64,000 nucleotides of DNA from Ypsolopha sequella. Lineage: Eukaryota > Arthropoda > Insecta > Lepidoptera > Ypsolophidae. The stretch spans positions 7,601,977 through 7,665,976 of the forward strand of contig OW203989.1 in the NCBI GenBank assembly GCA_934047225.1. The letters are read 5' to 3'. Shown here one piece after another: positions 20,934 through 33,800 of this stretch. The translations under genes were made by a program, and so were the position numbers. Numbering within the stretch: position 1 is the first letter of the stretch; every line of letters starts with the position of its first letter. Under the pieces are notes generated by a model, which was given only the letters and a program-made list of their open reading frames with translations, did no database searches and had not been told where the DNA came from.

Positions 20934-21267
20934 GCATCGAGCAACGCAAATGCTCTTGCTCTCATCGTATTTGTTTTGTAATTTTGACAGATAAAATGGT
21001 CACGTTTGTTTAATCCGTTGTACAGTTTATCACTGTTGTTAAACGCGACAACTGAAAGTTAGGGTTGCCACTGCTCCCACTTTAGGACACCGTTCGAACA
21101 GCATACCCCTCTTCTGCCAAAGGTATAGTATGATACCGTATAAAACTAGTTGCCGCCGCGAGTTCCGCGTCATTCTCAGAATATAGCAACCACAGGTTAC
21201 AAATAGATACGCAACTAGATGGTGTTAGTTTGTAAGCGGCCGAAAAAATATGACATTTTTAATAACA

Positions 21268-21432
21268 AAAAAATATATACTGGAGGCTTGGTAAGTGATC
21301 AATCAGCATCGTAAATCGACAACAATTTTTGTGAAATTTCATTTTTATGAATTTTTTTGTTTGTTTATGATGTTTATCACTTACCAAGCCTCCAGTATGA
21401 ATTTGGACGATGTTCACAAATTCACCTTGTAT
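21268..21432. mobile_element. Foldback MITE (family TACAAGGTGA), partial copy
   Basis: Arms 'tactggaggcttggtaagtg' and 'cacttaccaagcctccagta', with the outer 'caaattcaccttgtata' kept only on the right. Relatives are at 28203-28470, 36668-36943 and 57899-58178. Confidence 0.7.
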
Positions 21433-21737
21433 ATAGAGTATATATGTATACCTAAAATTAAAAATAAATAATCCTATAAATACTAAAAACTTAAACTAAA
21501 GACCTAAAAATAAATACATTATAAATTAAACTAAATGAACACTTTTATCAAGGTCGCTGTGCCTTCGTCGTGTGGGAGAGTACCCAGCAGGCTGGCAGCG
21601 TTACCCCATTGTATGGCCAGACTGTTTCACTGGCCGAGAAAATCCCAGTCCCGGGGGTCCCCGGAGGCATCGACCTACCTCTATTATGTATCTTTGGTTG
21701 CCAACTAGACTAAGTGCCTATCATCAAAAACATAGAC

Positions 21738-22438
21738 AGAAAACCGGCCAAGTGCGTGTCGGGCCACGCGCAGTGTAGGGTTCTGTAGTTGCCCATCTTC
21801 TCCAAGTACATTTTATAAGTTTGTCGACTAATACAGATCGCGCCAAACTTCTAGTACGCTCGGAAGTTGCTCTTACCAAGAACGGCCTATACATTTTGTT
21901 CCTGCTGATGCAAATCGCCCCGTATTTAGAGGGGACTAAAAGTTTGGCGCGATCTGTACTCGTTAACATGTAAAGCCTCTTAGCTGTGATAGTTTTCCTT
22001 TTAATTTCGTTATATATACTACTGCCGTGATTTTTTTCACGTCTCCAAATACAACGTTTCGCTGACAGGGGAGGACACTTGACTCTAACAAAAATGAACA
22101 CTTTTAAGCTTAATATTTCGCAAACGGAACCCTGGATCGAAAAATGGTCGTCTCACACCCCCAATATTTTTAAATTACCTATCCAATGACACCCCACACT
22201 AGGGGATAAACGAGAAAAAAAAACATTCTCAATTTACGTGTCGGTGAGATATCCAAAAAAAAAAATTTTTCAAAATTTTACTTTACCATTTTATTGGCGT
22301 GATAAATTTGTATAGGTACCCATGCCAAATTACAGTTTTCTAGTACTAATAGTCTCTAAGCTAAGCCGCGGAAAGACAGACAGACAGACGGACATGGCGA
22401 AACTATAAAGGTTCCTTATTGTTGACTACGGAACCCTA
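21738..22438 (-). mobile_element. 700-bp dispersed repeat, copy 1 (minus)
   Basis: The reverse complement of this block closely matches 57130-57838. Shared stretches include 'cacgcacttggccggtttt', 'acagatcgcgccaaacttt' and 'gggttccgtttgcgaaatat', plus a (gtct)n tract near the end. I associate it with lepidopteran genomes. The frame spanning 21724-22101 belongs to it. Confidence 0.75.
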
Positions 22439-22714
22439 AAAACAGAACTTTCAAAATTGCCTTTAGTGGGTAGGTAACTATTTACGAACTGTATCGTCAC
22501 TTCAAGTGCGAACATATCCTTAGTTAGACAATCGGAATTCGATAGTATATCTATGTTTTTAATGATAGGATAAAGATACATAATAGACACAGGCGTTTCG
22601 AAAAATCTTTACAAATACAAATACGTTTATTGAATGAAATTAAAACAGTTACATAATTATGTTGTTGAACTACAAATTTAATGTACCCTGGACCATAGAT
22701 AATACACACCCACT

Positions 22715-23188
22715 ATAGTCTATCCGCCGAGTAGAGATAGTACCAGAGCAGGCAAGTCGCACGTCATTGGTCCAAGATAAGGAGCAAAGCACATGCCGTC
22801 AAAATACCAGTACAGTAGTCATAGATAATACATAGATAATACACCCAGAACAGTAGTCGTTACCTATCGTTTGTACGGAACGGACGCTTTGTTTGGTGCC
22901 CTCTAATCTAAGACATCGGACACTGTTTGGTTATACTTGCACATAAAGCAAATATGAAAGCATTTCCAAAATAATATCCGCCAGCAAAAATTGAATAATA
23001 AAATATTTACAAAAAGCAGGTTCAGGTCGTAACGTAACGAGCCATGTAAACCCATCTTTAGATTTCTGAGCTAATGTTTACGCCCACTGACCGGCCGTGG
23101 CAGCCATCCGTCCCTTTCATTTGCATGCAATTGTGCGGGTGAGAGGGCGCTATATTATCTCTTCTCGGCGGATAGACTATAGACTATT
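22715..23188. mobile_element. TIR element, about 475 bp
   Basis: 'actatagtctatccgccgag' at the left is mirrored by 'ctcggcggatagactatag' at the right, with about 27-bp arms. No coding capacity. Confidence 0.65.
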
Positions 23189-23208
23189 CTGATTCTTAGG
23201 GTACTAAA

Positions 23209-23367
23209 GCCGATTCTGAAGGCTTTAATTTTAGTTTTAGTGCTGTCAAAACTAAATTTTCTTCGATACAAAATAGTCCTTAAGACTTAGGATTAGAAGC
23301 TAAATTTCTTTGGAAAATTTTGAGCTTTGACAGCACTAAAACTAAAATTAAAGCCTTCAGAATTGGC
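23209..23367. mobile_element. Palindromic MITE (GCCGATTCTGAAGG), copy 2
   Basis: Both arms match the copy at 1393-1551 (GCCGATTCTGAAGGCTTTAA ...). The central sequence is also similar. Confidence 0.75.
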
Positions 23368-24550
23368 TTTAATGTCCATATTTACATATTAGATCATAAA
23401 CCTTATTGATAAGCTACATTTTTCTATTCTACAATTTATTAAATTTTCTTGCCACTAATAACATTGTAAATGCAAAAAACTACATCTATGTTCTATTACA
23501 AAATGTGAAGAACTTCAGTAAATGTATAAATAAGAACTCAGTCTAAAAATAGTTAGTAACATCTTGCTGTCTAATTTAAAATGAGTTTGTTGTGATAATA
23601 ATTAACTATTTTAATATTAATATTAACTTACATTATATTGGAAGGAAGGGAAACAATGGAGGGATATTGTTTATTTTAAGGTTCTACAGAGAATGTGCAC
23701 TTGGCCCCCATGGTCCGAGTGTTTCGACGGGCTATATATCTGCGTCGGAGCAGGTCATCTGTAAGTGGAATGGGACCAGTGTATCAACACAAGTCACATC
23801 GAACACCAACGACCACACATTTCGCCACATTTCCACGTCATCGAAGTCATTCAATCGGGCCCTTTGCCATCGTTCCGAAAGAGCCCGTACGGTTCCGAAA
23901 TAGCTGGGACGTTATCACGTTGCTGGGAAGCTGGGAAGGGCCCGGAGATGATGTCGTTCAGATGACGTGACGCGCGAGGCGGGCCCGCTGAATTGGCTGG
24001 ACAGACCATGGTGACCAAGTGGGTCAATGCTCTCCCCACTGGTTGGTTCGTTTTCGTACCCAGTCACAGGCTTACGGCCAAAGTCAGAATTTCAACAGAG
24101 TGCCGATGTTTGGTAAAAGCACCGCATTCAGCCAGTACTCCGACTCTGCTGTGCTGTGCTGTGGTGGTTAAGAAACGAGCATGTCAGCGGTGTTGGAAGA
24201 AGTTTCAAGCTGTGTTTGAACTTGTTTGCACAAGGGCTCATTGATATATATCTATTGGCTCATCCCATTACCTTTGCAATTTTGGATTGATTGGAGGAAC
24301 TTAGGTATCAATTTATCTATGAATATTGACAGGTGATTTCAACTTGACGTTTTTACCCAAGGCTTTTCTATTATAGGTACTTACTTTTTTAGATGAAACA
24401 GATTTTAAAAAAGAAACTTTAAACTTATTTAAAAATTAATGTGTATCGGAAGCCAGATAAAATGGCATTGAATTGAATTGAATTGAAAAATTTATGTGAA
24501 AATATTGCAACCGTATTATTTCTGCCCTTCGCAATAAGAACTATTTAAAT

Positions 24551-24851
24551 ATGCAAGGAGATACCTCAGACAAGGGAACTACTTCAGACAAATCAAGTGA
24601 GGAGGGAACTACCTCCGATCATGCCTCCGATCATGCCTCCGATCATGCCTCCGGAGGTGATACGGAAGTCAAAAAGACCTTCAATATATGCGACACATTC
24701 GGAGAGTCAGCTGTGTGTGAATACAAAGAATCATTAGGCGAAGAACATGCAAGAGAATGTTATTGGGAATACAAGGAAGAAAAAATACCAGTTCCAATAG
24801 ACGAAGAAGCAGAGCAAGATGCGTTGACTATGTCTGCGATGATGTTAAACG
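24551..24851 (+). CDS. Gene A exon 1 (acidic N-terminal tail)
   Basis: It begins at ATG 24551 and ends AACG before a GTAGTA donor (phase 1), as in genes B and C whose first exons are 25 and 22 nt. It codes 100 residues rich in Asp, Glu, Ser and Thr, with three tandem 12-bp units (catgcctccgat, about 24619-24654) giving SDHA repeats and CDTFGESAVCEYKESLGEEH further on. Only the last residues (MMLNG) resemble the B and C starts. Confidence 0.72.
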
Positions 24852-27800
24852 GTAGTACTTATTTGAAATTATATTTTATCTTTATAATATATAAGGTCTT
24901 TCAATTTAAATGGAAAGTAATTTAAGAGGTGATTCAGTATCGTTAATACATCACATTCCACTGCAAAGCACTTTTTTTTGTGCGAACTTTTTTTCCACTT
25001 CTCAGTACAAAGTGGTCCGATCAGCTGACTCAGTTTGTATGGACAAGTGAAGAAAAAGTTCGCGCAAAAAAATGTACTTTGCAGTGGAATGTGATGTATT
25101 AACGATACTGAATCACCTCCTAAATTACTTTCCATTTCAATTGAAAGGCCTTATATATTATCGGGTCTACCGCGATAAATTTTTACCTTTTTTACGAAAA
25201 GGGGACACCCGACGCGTGCCCGACGTTTCGAGACAGTTGTATGTCTCGTGGTCTACGGAAAACTGGCAAGTATGGCGAGGCGTAAAAAAGGAAAAAATTG
25301 ATCGCGGTAAACCCGATAATATATATTATAATGTGTACGAAACGCGAGAGTTTAAAGTTATATATATTTTATCTACTCCCATACTACACATAAGGTAATT
25401 ACAACATCAAAAGCGGTTTTATTAGTGCCTACATTCTATTTTTATTAATTTTTTTATTATTATTACATTATACACTGATATTCTGCGCTGTGATTGGCCC
25501 AATTTATTATAACACCGCTTAGATGACCAAACAGCGAGCAGGACGGGAACTATGAGAAATAGGGTAGGGCCAAGCGGCAATACCAAAGTACATTTGTGTT
25601 TTTTGCCTAGTATATGGACATTTTCGTCAGAACTTGTAGCGCCAAGAAAATTAATTTAATTTTGGATTGTATTGAGATATGAATGGCTTAGTAATTTAGG
25701 GAGTAATTTAGTAATTTCAAGTACACTAGATAATAATTAGTTTTGTAATATTTTTATTAGTCTAATTAATATTAAAATAAATAGTTACTGAGAGAACACT
25801 TTTTTTTCATGTTCGTTACCAAAATTAATATTGTTTTGTACAAAAAGCGAAGTCGCGGATGAAGGTTTTTGAAGAAATCAAACAGATTGTGCATAAAAAA
25901 AGGATTTTTATTATAATCTTATTTCAGTTTCAATTATGACTGTAGCAAAATAAAAATACTATTCAGAAGTCTAGAAATAATAAGAAAAGCAACAAAATTG
26001 TAAAAATATTTTAAGGGATAGTCACGTTACCTGACCTAACGATAACATGCTGGACACCCCAAAGTTGAGGTTGCACTAATCACTTGATTTTTTTTATAAA
26101 TGATTGCACAATGTGCATATCAATTAGACTAAACAGAACAAAACATTTAGTAAAATAAATATTTATATTCATACTGCTGTTAAGTCCAACATACAGGATA
26201 TATAATATATATAAATAGGTTTCATAATCCTATTACTTTTTAGTCCAGGATTTAATCTGCTCAGCTCCCATGAAGTTTAGCGTAATAATAGCCTATGTCA
26301 TATCCAAACTTTAAGCTGTTTATTATGCAGATCTGTTATCTTACTTCAGCTGTTTGGGGGTCGAAGATATGACAAACAAACAAATAAAAACAAAATTTCA
26401 ATTTCATACATATTTATTTACATTTTTAGCCATAAACTTCATATAGGTAACTTATTTTCTTCCGTTTCATAAATATTGATTATATAATTTATAAATTAGT
26501 GTTCCAAGTGTATCGCAACTTTATACTTTCATGTTCGTTACTTTTTGCGTCCAGCTACTAGGTATGTTACTGGTCAAAAAGTAACGAACAAGACGTAACG
26601 AACACGAACCCTTTCGCATAAATTTAGATATAACCTGAAAAATATCGAGCACAAAGTCCCGAGCTGCTGCTGGTTGCTCCCGGAGATAAGTTGAGCATGT
26701 AATACTGTTAGCTTTACAAACATAAATATATTAATCTTTTTACGAAACTTTAAAACAATTACCGGACACTCAGTAGTAAAAAAATTGTTGAAAATTCGCA
26801 GCTATCATAAATCACAAAAAGCAACACACAACCAGTGTGACCATCTCATAAATGCCGAATCTGTCACAGAGTGGACAAAAAATCTGCCAAAACCTGCCAC
26901 AATTTGCGCCAAAAATGCCAGAAATATGCCTTCATGGAAACGGAAAAAATACACACGAATTCAATGGAATTATTTAACAATTTTCTTATAAATTGTACCT
27001 ATAAGTAACATTTACTCTAGGTGTCAACATTTGCCTCCAAATTTTCGTCTTCTTTTTCCGTGTAGAGCAAAGATTTTGAAGACATATTTTTGATCATGTT
27101 TTTAGTTGGTTTAAAGGAGATACAGTCTCCGTGTTCTTTAATCCTCTCTTTTGTTTGAATTAAAGCTGAAACATGTTGGTTTAAGAACCTATTCCTTATT
27201 TTTGTTATAGAGAATATTCTCTCGCACGAAGCGTTGGACATGGGCAAACAAAATAAAGCTTTGGCGAAATTTGTAATATTTGGGTATTTTGTAGCCCTAT
27301 TCGCGTCCTTGATTTTTCCTGTCGCTCCCCAAAATTTGTCTACACTCAAAATTGTGCTGGTGGTGCTACTTCCACCTGATTCTAATAAGTCTTACACTCT
27401 TATCAAAATTAATTTATCGAAGTTCGTCATCAACTTTTTGAATGTTGTTTTCGTCTACTATGTTGGGAAAATTCTTTGCAACGTTTAAAGTAGACGCAAA
27501 ATCTATGTAAATCAAATTAGGTAATGTGAATTTTTTTGGAATCTTTTAAATCTGCCTCTTCTAAATCGTCAGCATGATCTGCCAGAGACAAAATTTAAGA
27601 GTGAAATCTGCCAAAACGGTAGAAATCTGCCACAAATGGTCACCAGCCATCTTTACTAGTTGTGAGTCACAACTAGTAAAGATGGCTGCAGCCAGAGACA
27701 AATTTGCATCGTGGTATTGCCATTTGACAAAAAAGTAGGAGTATGATCGATGATCTTTTGTAAAATGATGTAAATATTGGTAACGGTGATAATGATAAGA

Positions 27801-30800
27801 CATGTGCTCTTATTAAAAAACCAAGGGACAGTATTCAAAGTTAAAATATATAAAAAAATCATATGAATCAGGCAGTTTCCGACAAGTTTATCATGACAAT
27901 TAACCATAACACAATAAAAAAAGTTAAAGTATACACATTTGTGGAAAAACAGAAAAGTTATTACTTGTCAAAAGCCACATTTCGAAAAGAGGACAGTAGT
28001 ACTGGCGAGAATTTTTCTTAATTTTCAAATATTTTTATTAATTTCTTTCCTTTTCAATGTTAATTAATGTCAAGCCAAAACATCTATTTTAGGCGTTGAA
28101 TAATAAAAAACAGAAAATCCGTTGGAAAAATATAATATAATAGAAAATGTTCATGGGACATCTGGTTTGAGTAAATTTGCAAGTTCTGACAAAAATGCCT
28201 ATACAAGGTGACTTTTTGATCATCGTCCAAATTCATACTGGAGGCTTGATAAGTGATCAGTATCTTGGATCAGTAACAATTTTTGTGAAATTCGTAAAAT
28301 TTAATTTCGGCTTCCCATAGAAATTCAGTTCCAGTCCCGGGTGAATCACTATGGGGAGTCAAAATTTTATTTTACGAATTTCACCAAAATTGTTATTGAT
28401 CCATGATACTGATCACTTACCAAGCCACCAGTACGAATTTGGACGATGATCAAAAAGTCACCTTGTATAAGAATTTATTATAAATAAACCTTGAAATTAA
28501 AATGAAAATGCCATGTAGAATCTAGGAAAAATAGAAAGTTTATATGCTTAAATTGCGTATGCGTTTATATAAACTGAAGATGTATACAGAATGAGGCTAC
28601 CTTGGAAAATTGAATAAATTAATGCTGAATGAAAGAAAAAAAAAATTCAAACAAAACATTTATTAGTTGCAAATATAAAAAAGAAAACTAAAACAATGGA
28701 ACCAGATCACCAAAATTATACTGATTTAACTGACTGTGGAAGTACCACCATCTTACTTGGAGACCCCCTCGAAGTAATTCGGGGGGGAGTAAGAGGACAG
28801 CTCACAGGCAATAAACCAGGAGGCCTACTATGCCTGGGACCGATGGATGGCGGTATATCCATCCCTAATAGCCGGGCCTTATATGGAACAGGCTGGTGAC
28901 GGGCAGCAGCGTCACTGGTGCGAGGGTTCCGGCACCGCACTCTGCCCAGCGTGTGTGAGTATGGGCATTTCTTCCAGGATGACCGCCGGGAGTGGCAAAG
29001 TCCTGGAAAGGCTTATTTATGTCCAGCAGTGGACGAACTAGGCTGATGGATGGATGGTCGCAACTCGCAGTTTGATAGCCTATATTTTGCACCAGCAATA
29101 CAAGAAGCTAACAAGCGTTGTAGAAGAGAAAATGTACACATTATTACAGTCCACGGTTTAATGTACACATTATTACAGTCCACGGTTTAATGTACACATT
29201 ATTACAGTCCACGGTTTAATGTACACATTATTACAGTCCACGGTTTAATGTACTCATTATTACAGTCCACGGTTTAATGTATACATTATTACAGTCCACG
29301 GTTTAATGTACACATTATTACAGTCCACGGTTTAATGTACACATTATTACAGTCCACGGTTTAATGTACACATTATTACAGTCCACGGTTTAATGTACAC
29401 ATTATTACAGTCCACGGTTTAATGTACACATTATTACAGTCCACGGTTTAATGTATACATTATTACAGTCCACGGTTTAATGTACACATTATTACAGTCC
29501 ACGGTTTAATGTACACATTATTACAGTCCACGGTTTAATGTACACATTATTACAGTCCACGGTTTAATGTACACATTATTACAGTCCACGGTTTAATGTA
29601 CACATTATTACAGTCCACGGTTTAATGTACACATTATTACAGTCCACGGTTTAATGTACACATTATTACAGTCCACGGTTTAATGTACACATTATTACAG
29701 TCCACGGTTTAATGTACACATTATTACAGTCCACGGTTTAATGTACACATTATTACAGTCCACGGTTTAATTACAGTACGTATAGTATTAAATTTGTAGA
29801 TATATTAATAATTTTTAGATAAGTTTTCTTGCTTGTTATTTAAGATTGCTTTATTTTGTGCTCGTACTGCTTGCTTTGCTTGTGCATGTTTTATGCGGAA
29901 GGGGGGGCGGTGCTTGAGTCTGCATTTTGAATAGCATGGTAAGAGTGTTTAGCGGAATATTGCAAATTATTAATATATCCACAAATTTATGATGGACTTC
30001 CGCAAAGTAACGCCTTTTTCAATAAATTCGTAAAGTATTATACAATGTGTAACAGAAAGTAACCATATTTCAAAAGCTTATTCAGTAAATGGTATAGAAC
30101 AACTTTCACTATGGAGCCAAACCTGAAATAAAAAAAAAAAACTGACCTTCCATAAATTTTGGCCGAGCGGCATTGTATTTTTCTATGAAACAGTTTTTTT
30201 TTTTCGAGATACAGGGATCTTTACATAGTAAAAGTTGCTTTATATCATTAACTGAATAAGCCCTTCAAATATGGTTACACCTTTCTGTTACACCTTGTAT
30301 AGGCAGTACGGGAACAAAATCTTTTTTTCGAATTTCACCTGAATAGTCATTAAGAGGCTATGCGAATTTTATTTTTGTCACTCACTGCAAGCGAAAAATC
30401 GCGCAGTGCGAGAGGGGCGGATTCAGGGCAAGAGGGAAAAAAGTTGGTTTTATATTTTTATTAAGAAAACAAAATAGCTAGCAAAATTTCAAATATCAAA
30501 TCTCTAGATATTGTTAAAACACACCTAATAAAATATGTTTGAGTTCTGTATATGGTTCCTATTCGTCGAACGAGGAGAAAAGTGTGTTTGAAGACCTCAT
30601 TTCAACAATTATTTCTATCGAGGAAAATTTATCCAAACATGTTTTCCAATTTCAAAACCCTAGATTATATAGTCAAAATGCATATACCAGAAATTTATTA
30701 AAATTTTCCGTGTATTTCATGAAATACACAGAAAAGAAACACCCGTATTTTTTCGCATATCGCCTTAAACATTGTTCCTCATCACTAACCGAGCCTGCAG

Positions 30801-33800
30801 TATGAATTCGGACGGTTGATTAAATTTCACCGAAGCCGAAAACTGGCGATAGTACTCGCCCATACGAACAACTATCCGTGAAAAAAAATTGAGAAATCGA
30901 GAAAAAAAAAACGTTGCTTCATAATTATATTGATGATTTTTTTTTCGTGGTTCTAGGTTTGGCTCCATAGTAAAAGTTGTTCGTATGGACGAGTACTATC
31001 GCCAGTTTCCGGCTTCCACAAAAGGTGACATATATTTATACAGACAAATTTATACTGGGAGCTTGGTAAGTGATCAGTATTAATGCAGACATAACTTTTA
31101 TATATATCGTCATGACATGAATCCCCGAGGGGTTGTCACAGGTGTTCCAAGTGTGAACTGTGAAATGCAAGTCACAATCTACACTCGGTATACCCGCCTT
31201 TCACCGACGATTATTACGTGCCAACGTGATGGGTGGTGAGCTAGCTCTATCGCCGTACTTCGGGCACAAATACACACTTTTTAGGGCGTACAGTTGTCCT
31301 TTACCGCTCAGCAAAGGGTAAGTAAGAACAAAACAATAATAAAGCCGATTCTGAAGGCTTTAATTTTAGTTTTAGTTCTTTCAAAACTAAATTTTCTTCA
31401 TCGCAAAATAGTCCTTAGGTTTAAGGAACAGAAGTTAAATTACTTTGGAAAATTTTAAGTTTTGACAGCACTATAACTTCAGAATCGGTTCTACTATGCA
31501 CATAAGTTCCGAAAAACTCATTGGTGTATGCCCGACCGGGGATCGAACCTGGATCTCAAGATTGAGAGGTCAGCCTCTGAGGTACCGCCGCTTTTATATG
31601 ACTTTTATACTACTTTATTATTAATATAATAGATAATTGTTTTGATTCTGTGTAAGACGTTTAAACGTATTTGACAAGACTAAACTTAATTTAAGCGAAT
31701 CTATGACAGAATAGTACATTACGATACGAGAGCGATGAAACGTTTTCTGACGAGTGTGAGTTTGCGGCACGAGCCGAAGGCGAGTGCTGCAATCACACGG
31801 GTCGAGAAAAAGTTTCTCGCACGAGTTTCGTATAATTTTTTATAGCACAAGTGCGGAAAATGCCGACTTTAGTGTTCATTTTACGCACGGTGTGCTATAA
31901 ATAAATTTCTATGTTTGAACACTCGCATCCATCGCAAGGAGATATAATTAACATTATATCATTGCAGTATAGAAACGCAGAAAGAAAAGTAAATCTGGAT
32001 GTGAGGAGCTCTGAACCGGGATTCGAACCCGGGACCCCGGGATCTCTCGCTCGAGAGCTCGCTCGCTCGAAGCGAGAGGTCCCGAGTTCGAATCCCGGTT
32101 CAGAACTCCTCACATCCAGATTTACTTTTCTTTCTGCGTTTCTATACTGCAATGATATAATGTTAATTTAATTTAAGCATCCTATCTTTGCCTTTTCGAT
32201 ACAGAAAGAAAAAGACAGAACGCTTAAATTAAGTTAAGTCCTATCAAATAAGTTAAATCGTGTTACACCGAATCGGCACCACGATCCACAAAATACGACC
32301 AGGGCGGCTATTCTCGCAACATTTTTCACACGCTCTATGTTTCATACGACTTCGTCAATTGCGTGATAAATGCCGTGTGATGATAATATTAATAAGTAAA
32401 ACTCCTATAAAGACATGTAAAACATTTAATTAATCCGGGTAAAAGTGTTTTATTTTAAAGGCTTGATACGTTTCTGTGGAAAGAGTTTCTAAAAATCACC
32501 CGCCTTTGGCCTTCGAAAATTGTCTCATTTGCCAGAATTGCCGTCCAGGTTTAAAATGTTTTAATATTTTTTGTTGCAGACTCTATGCCATTAACAAGAA
32601 AAATTAAGCAAATGTGCGGATACAGACCATTTATCATGAAATGTATTGAATTTGTGAGTACGGTTTAAGGTTAAACGTCAGTCGCTTAGCGTGAAGTGCA
32701 TAACTTAACTTTGTATTTCTTGTTTAGAAGTTAAAAATTTAAAAAGATTTTGGTTTGTGGCAGTTGACGCCAATAGTTCAGTATTAATGAGGTTTATAAA
32801 GCAAGGAGTTTGAACTTTCATGCACAATTAGTCAAGGTCTTGTCCAAACAAAGTTAAATAGCATTTTAGTTCGTTTTAAGAAGTTCATGACTAATAGTGA
32901 ATACAATTATCTTGAGTAATAATTAAGCTGATCTCTGATATTTTTGTTAATTTTATTTGTAATAATCTGTGTCAATGAAGAATTTATTGTTATTATTAAT
33001 TTCAAACTCTTGCTTTATAAGTCTAATTGACGTCAAATGCCACAGACCAAAATGTTTTTCAAATTTCAAATGTCTAAACAATAAAAACAAAGTTAAGTTA
33101 TGCACTTTGCTCTAAGCTGCTGACGTTTCGTAAAAATAATATGCATTTAGGGTAGAAAGGGCAAAAACGGACCCCTAAATGTCACTATCCATCGCGTAGG
33201 TCAGACGCAGACGGGTCTCTAGCTCATAGACGGAATGAGTTACAGGCCTGAAAATTAAATTAGTTTATTTTTTACATTTTGTTTAAAATATTGACATATA
33301 TACATAGAAATACAATTAAATTATTTTTCAATGCAAGTGCTCGTAAAGGCCCACTTTTTATGCATCAAAACCGAACAGAAAGTCGATTATTTTGCCCTAG
33401 GGCTTTATTATTATATATTTTTTTAATTTATATAATTACAATGGTTGGCTAACCTGCAGCCTTTCCTGTGTACCATAAATGTTATAATTTTTTTTCGACT
33501 GTTTAACGGCTCTGGATACAGTCCTTTTGAGCCAATCATAATTCAAAATTCACAAGATTATATTTGTTTTATTTTCTCACACTATGCATTGAAAAACATA
33601 GTATGATCACGGGCGTAAGAGCAATAAATTACTCGGTTACGTTTTACGTCCGTCGCGGGTGTCTGCGCGGCGTGCTGTTTTCATAGAGAACCCTGCGACG
33701 GGGGACCCGCTGCACGCAGCGCTGATCTATGAGATTACAAGAAACAGCACGCCGTGCGGGCGCCCGCGTCGTGCACCCGCTTAACGCAGCGGACGGCCTT

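Larger units (their letters stand above)
20593..24550. other. Region between POLR3E and gene A
   Basis: It holds the open frame at 20670-20933, MITEs at 21268-21432 and 23209-23367, the 700-bp repeat at 21738-22438 and a TIR element at 22715-23188. It also holds a GC-rich stretch at 23690-24240 without assigned function. The POLR3E promoter should lie at about 20600-21100; I see no distinctive motif. Confidence 0.5.

Noticed and set aside
28696..29098. Overlapping frames on both strands
   Set aside because: They lie in a retroelement tail or SINE with a recognisable 3' motif; no protein similarity.
29133..29770. Regular 29-bp repeats resembling a CRISPR array
   Set aside because: The units follow each other without spacers and lie in eukaryotic intronic DNA; it is a minisatellite.
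31895..32171. Two nearly identical open frames on opposite strands
   Set aside because: Produced by a palindromic foldback element; the peptide text is B-box sequence in translation.
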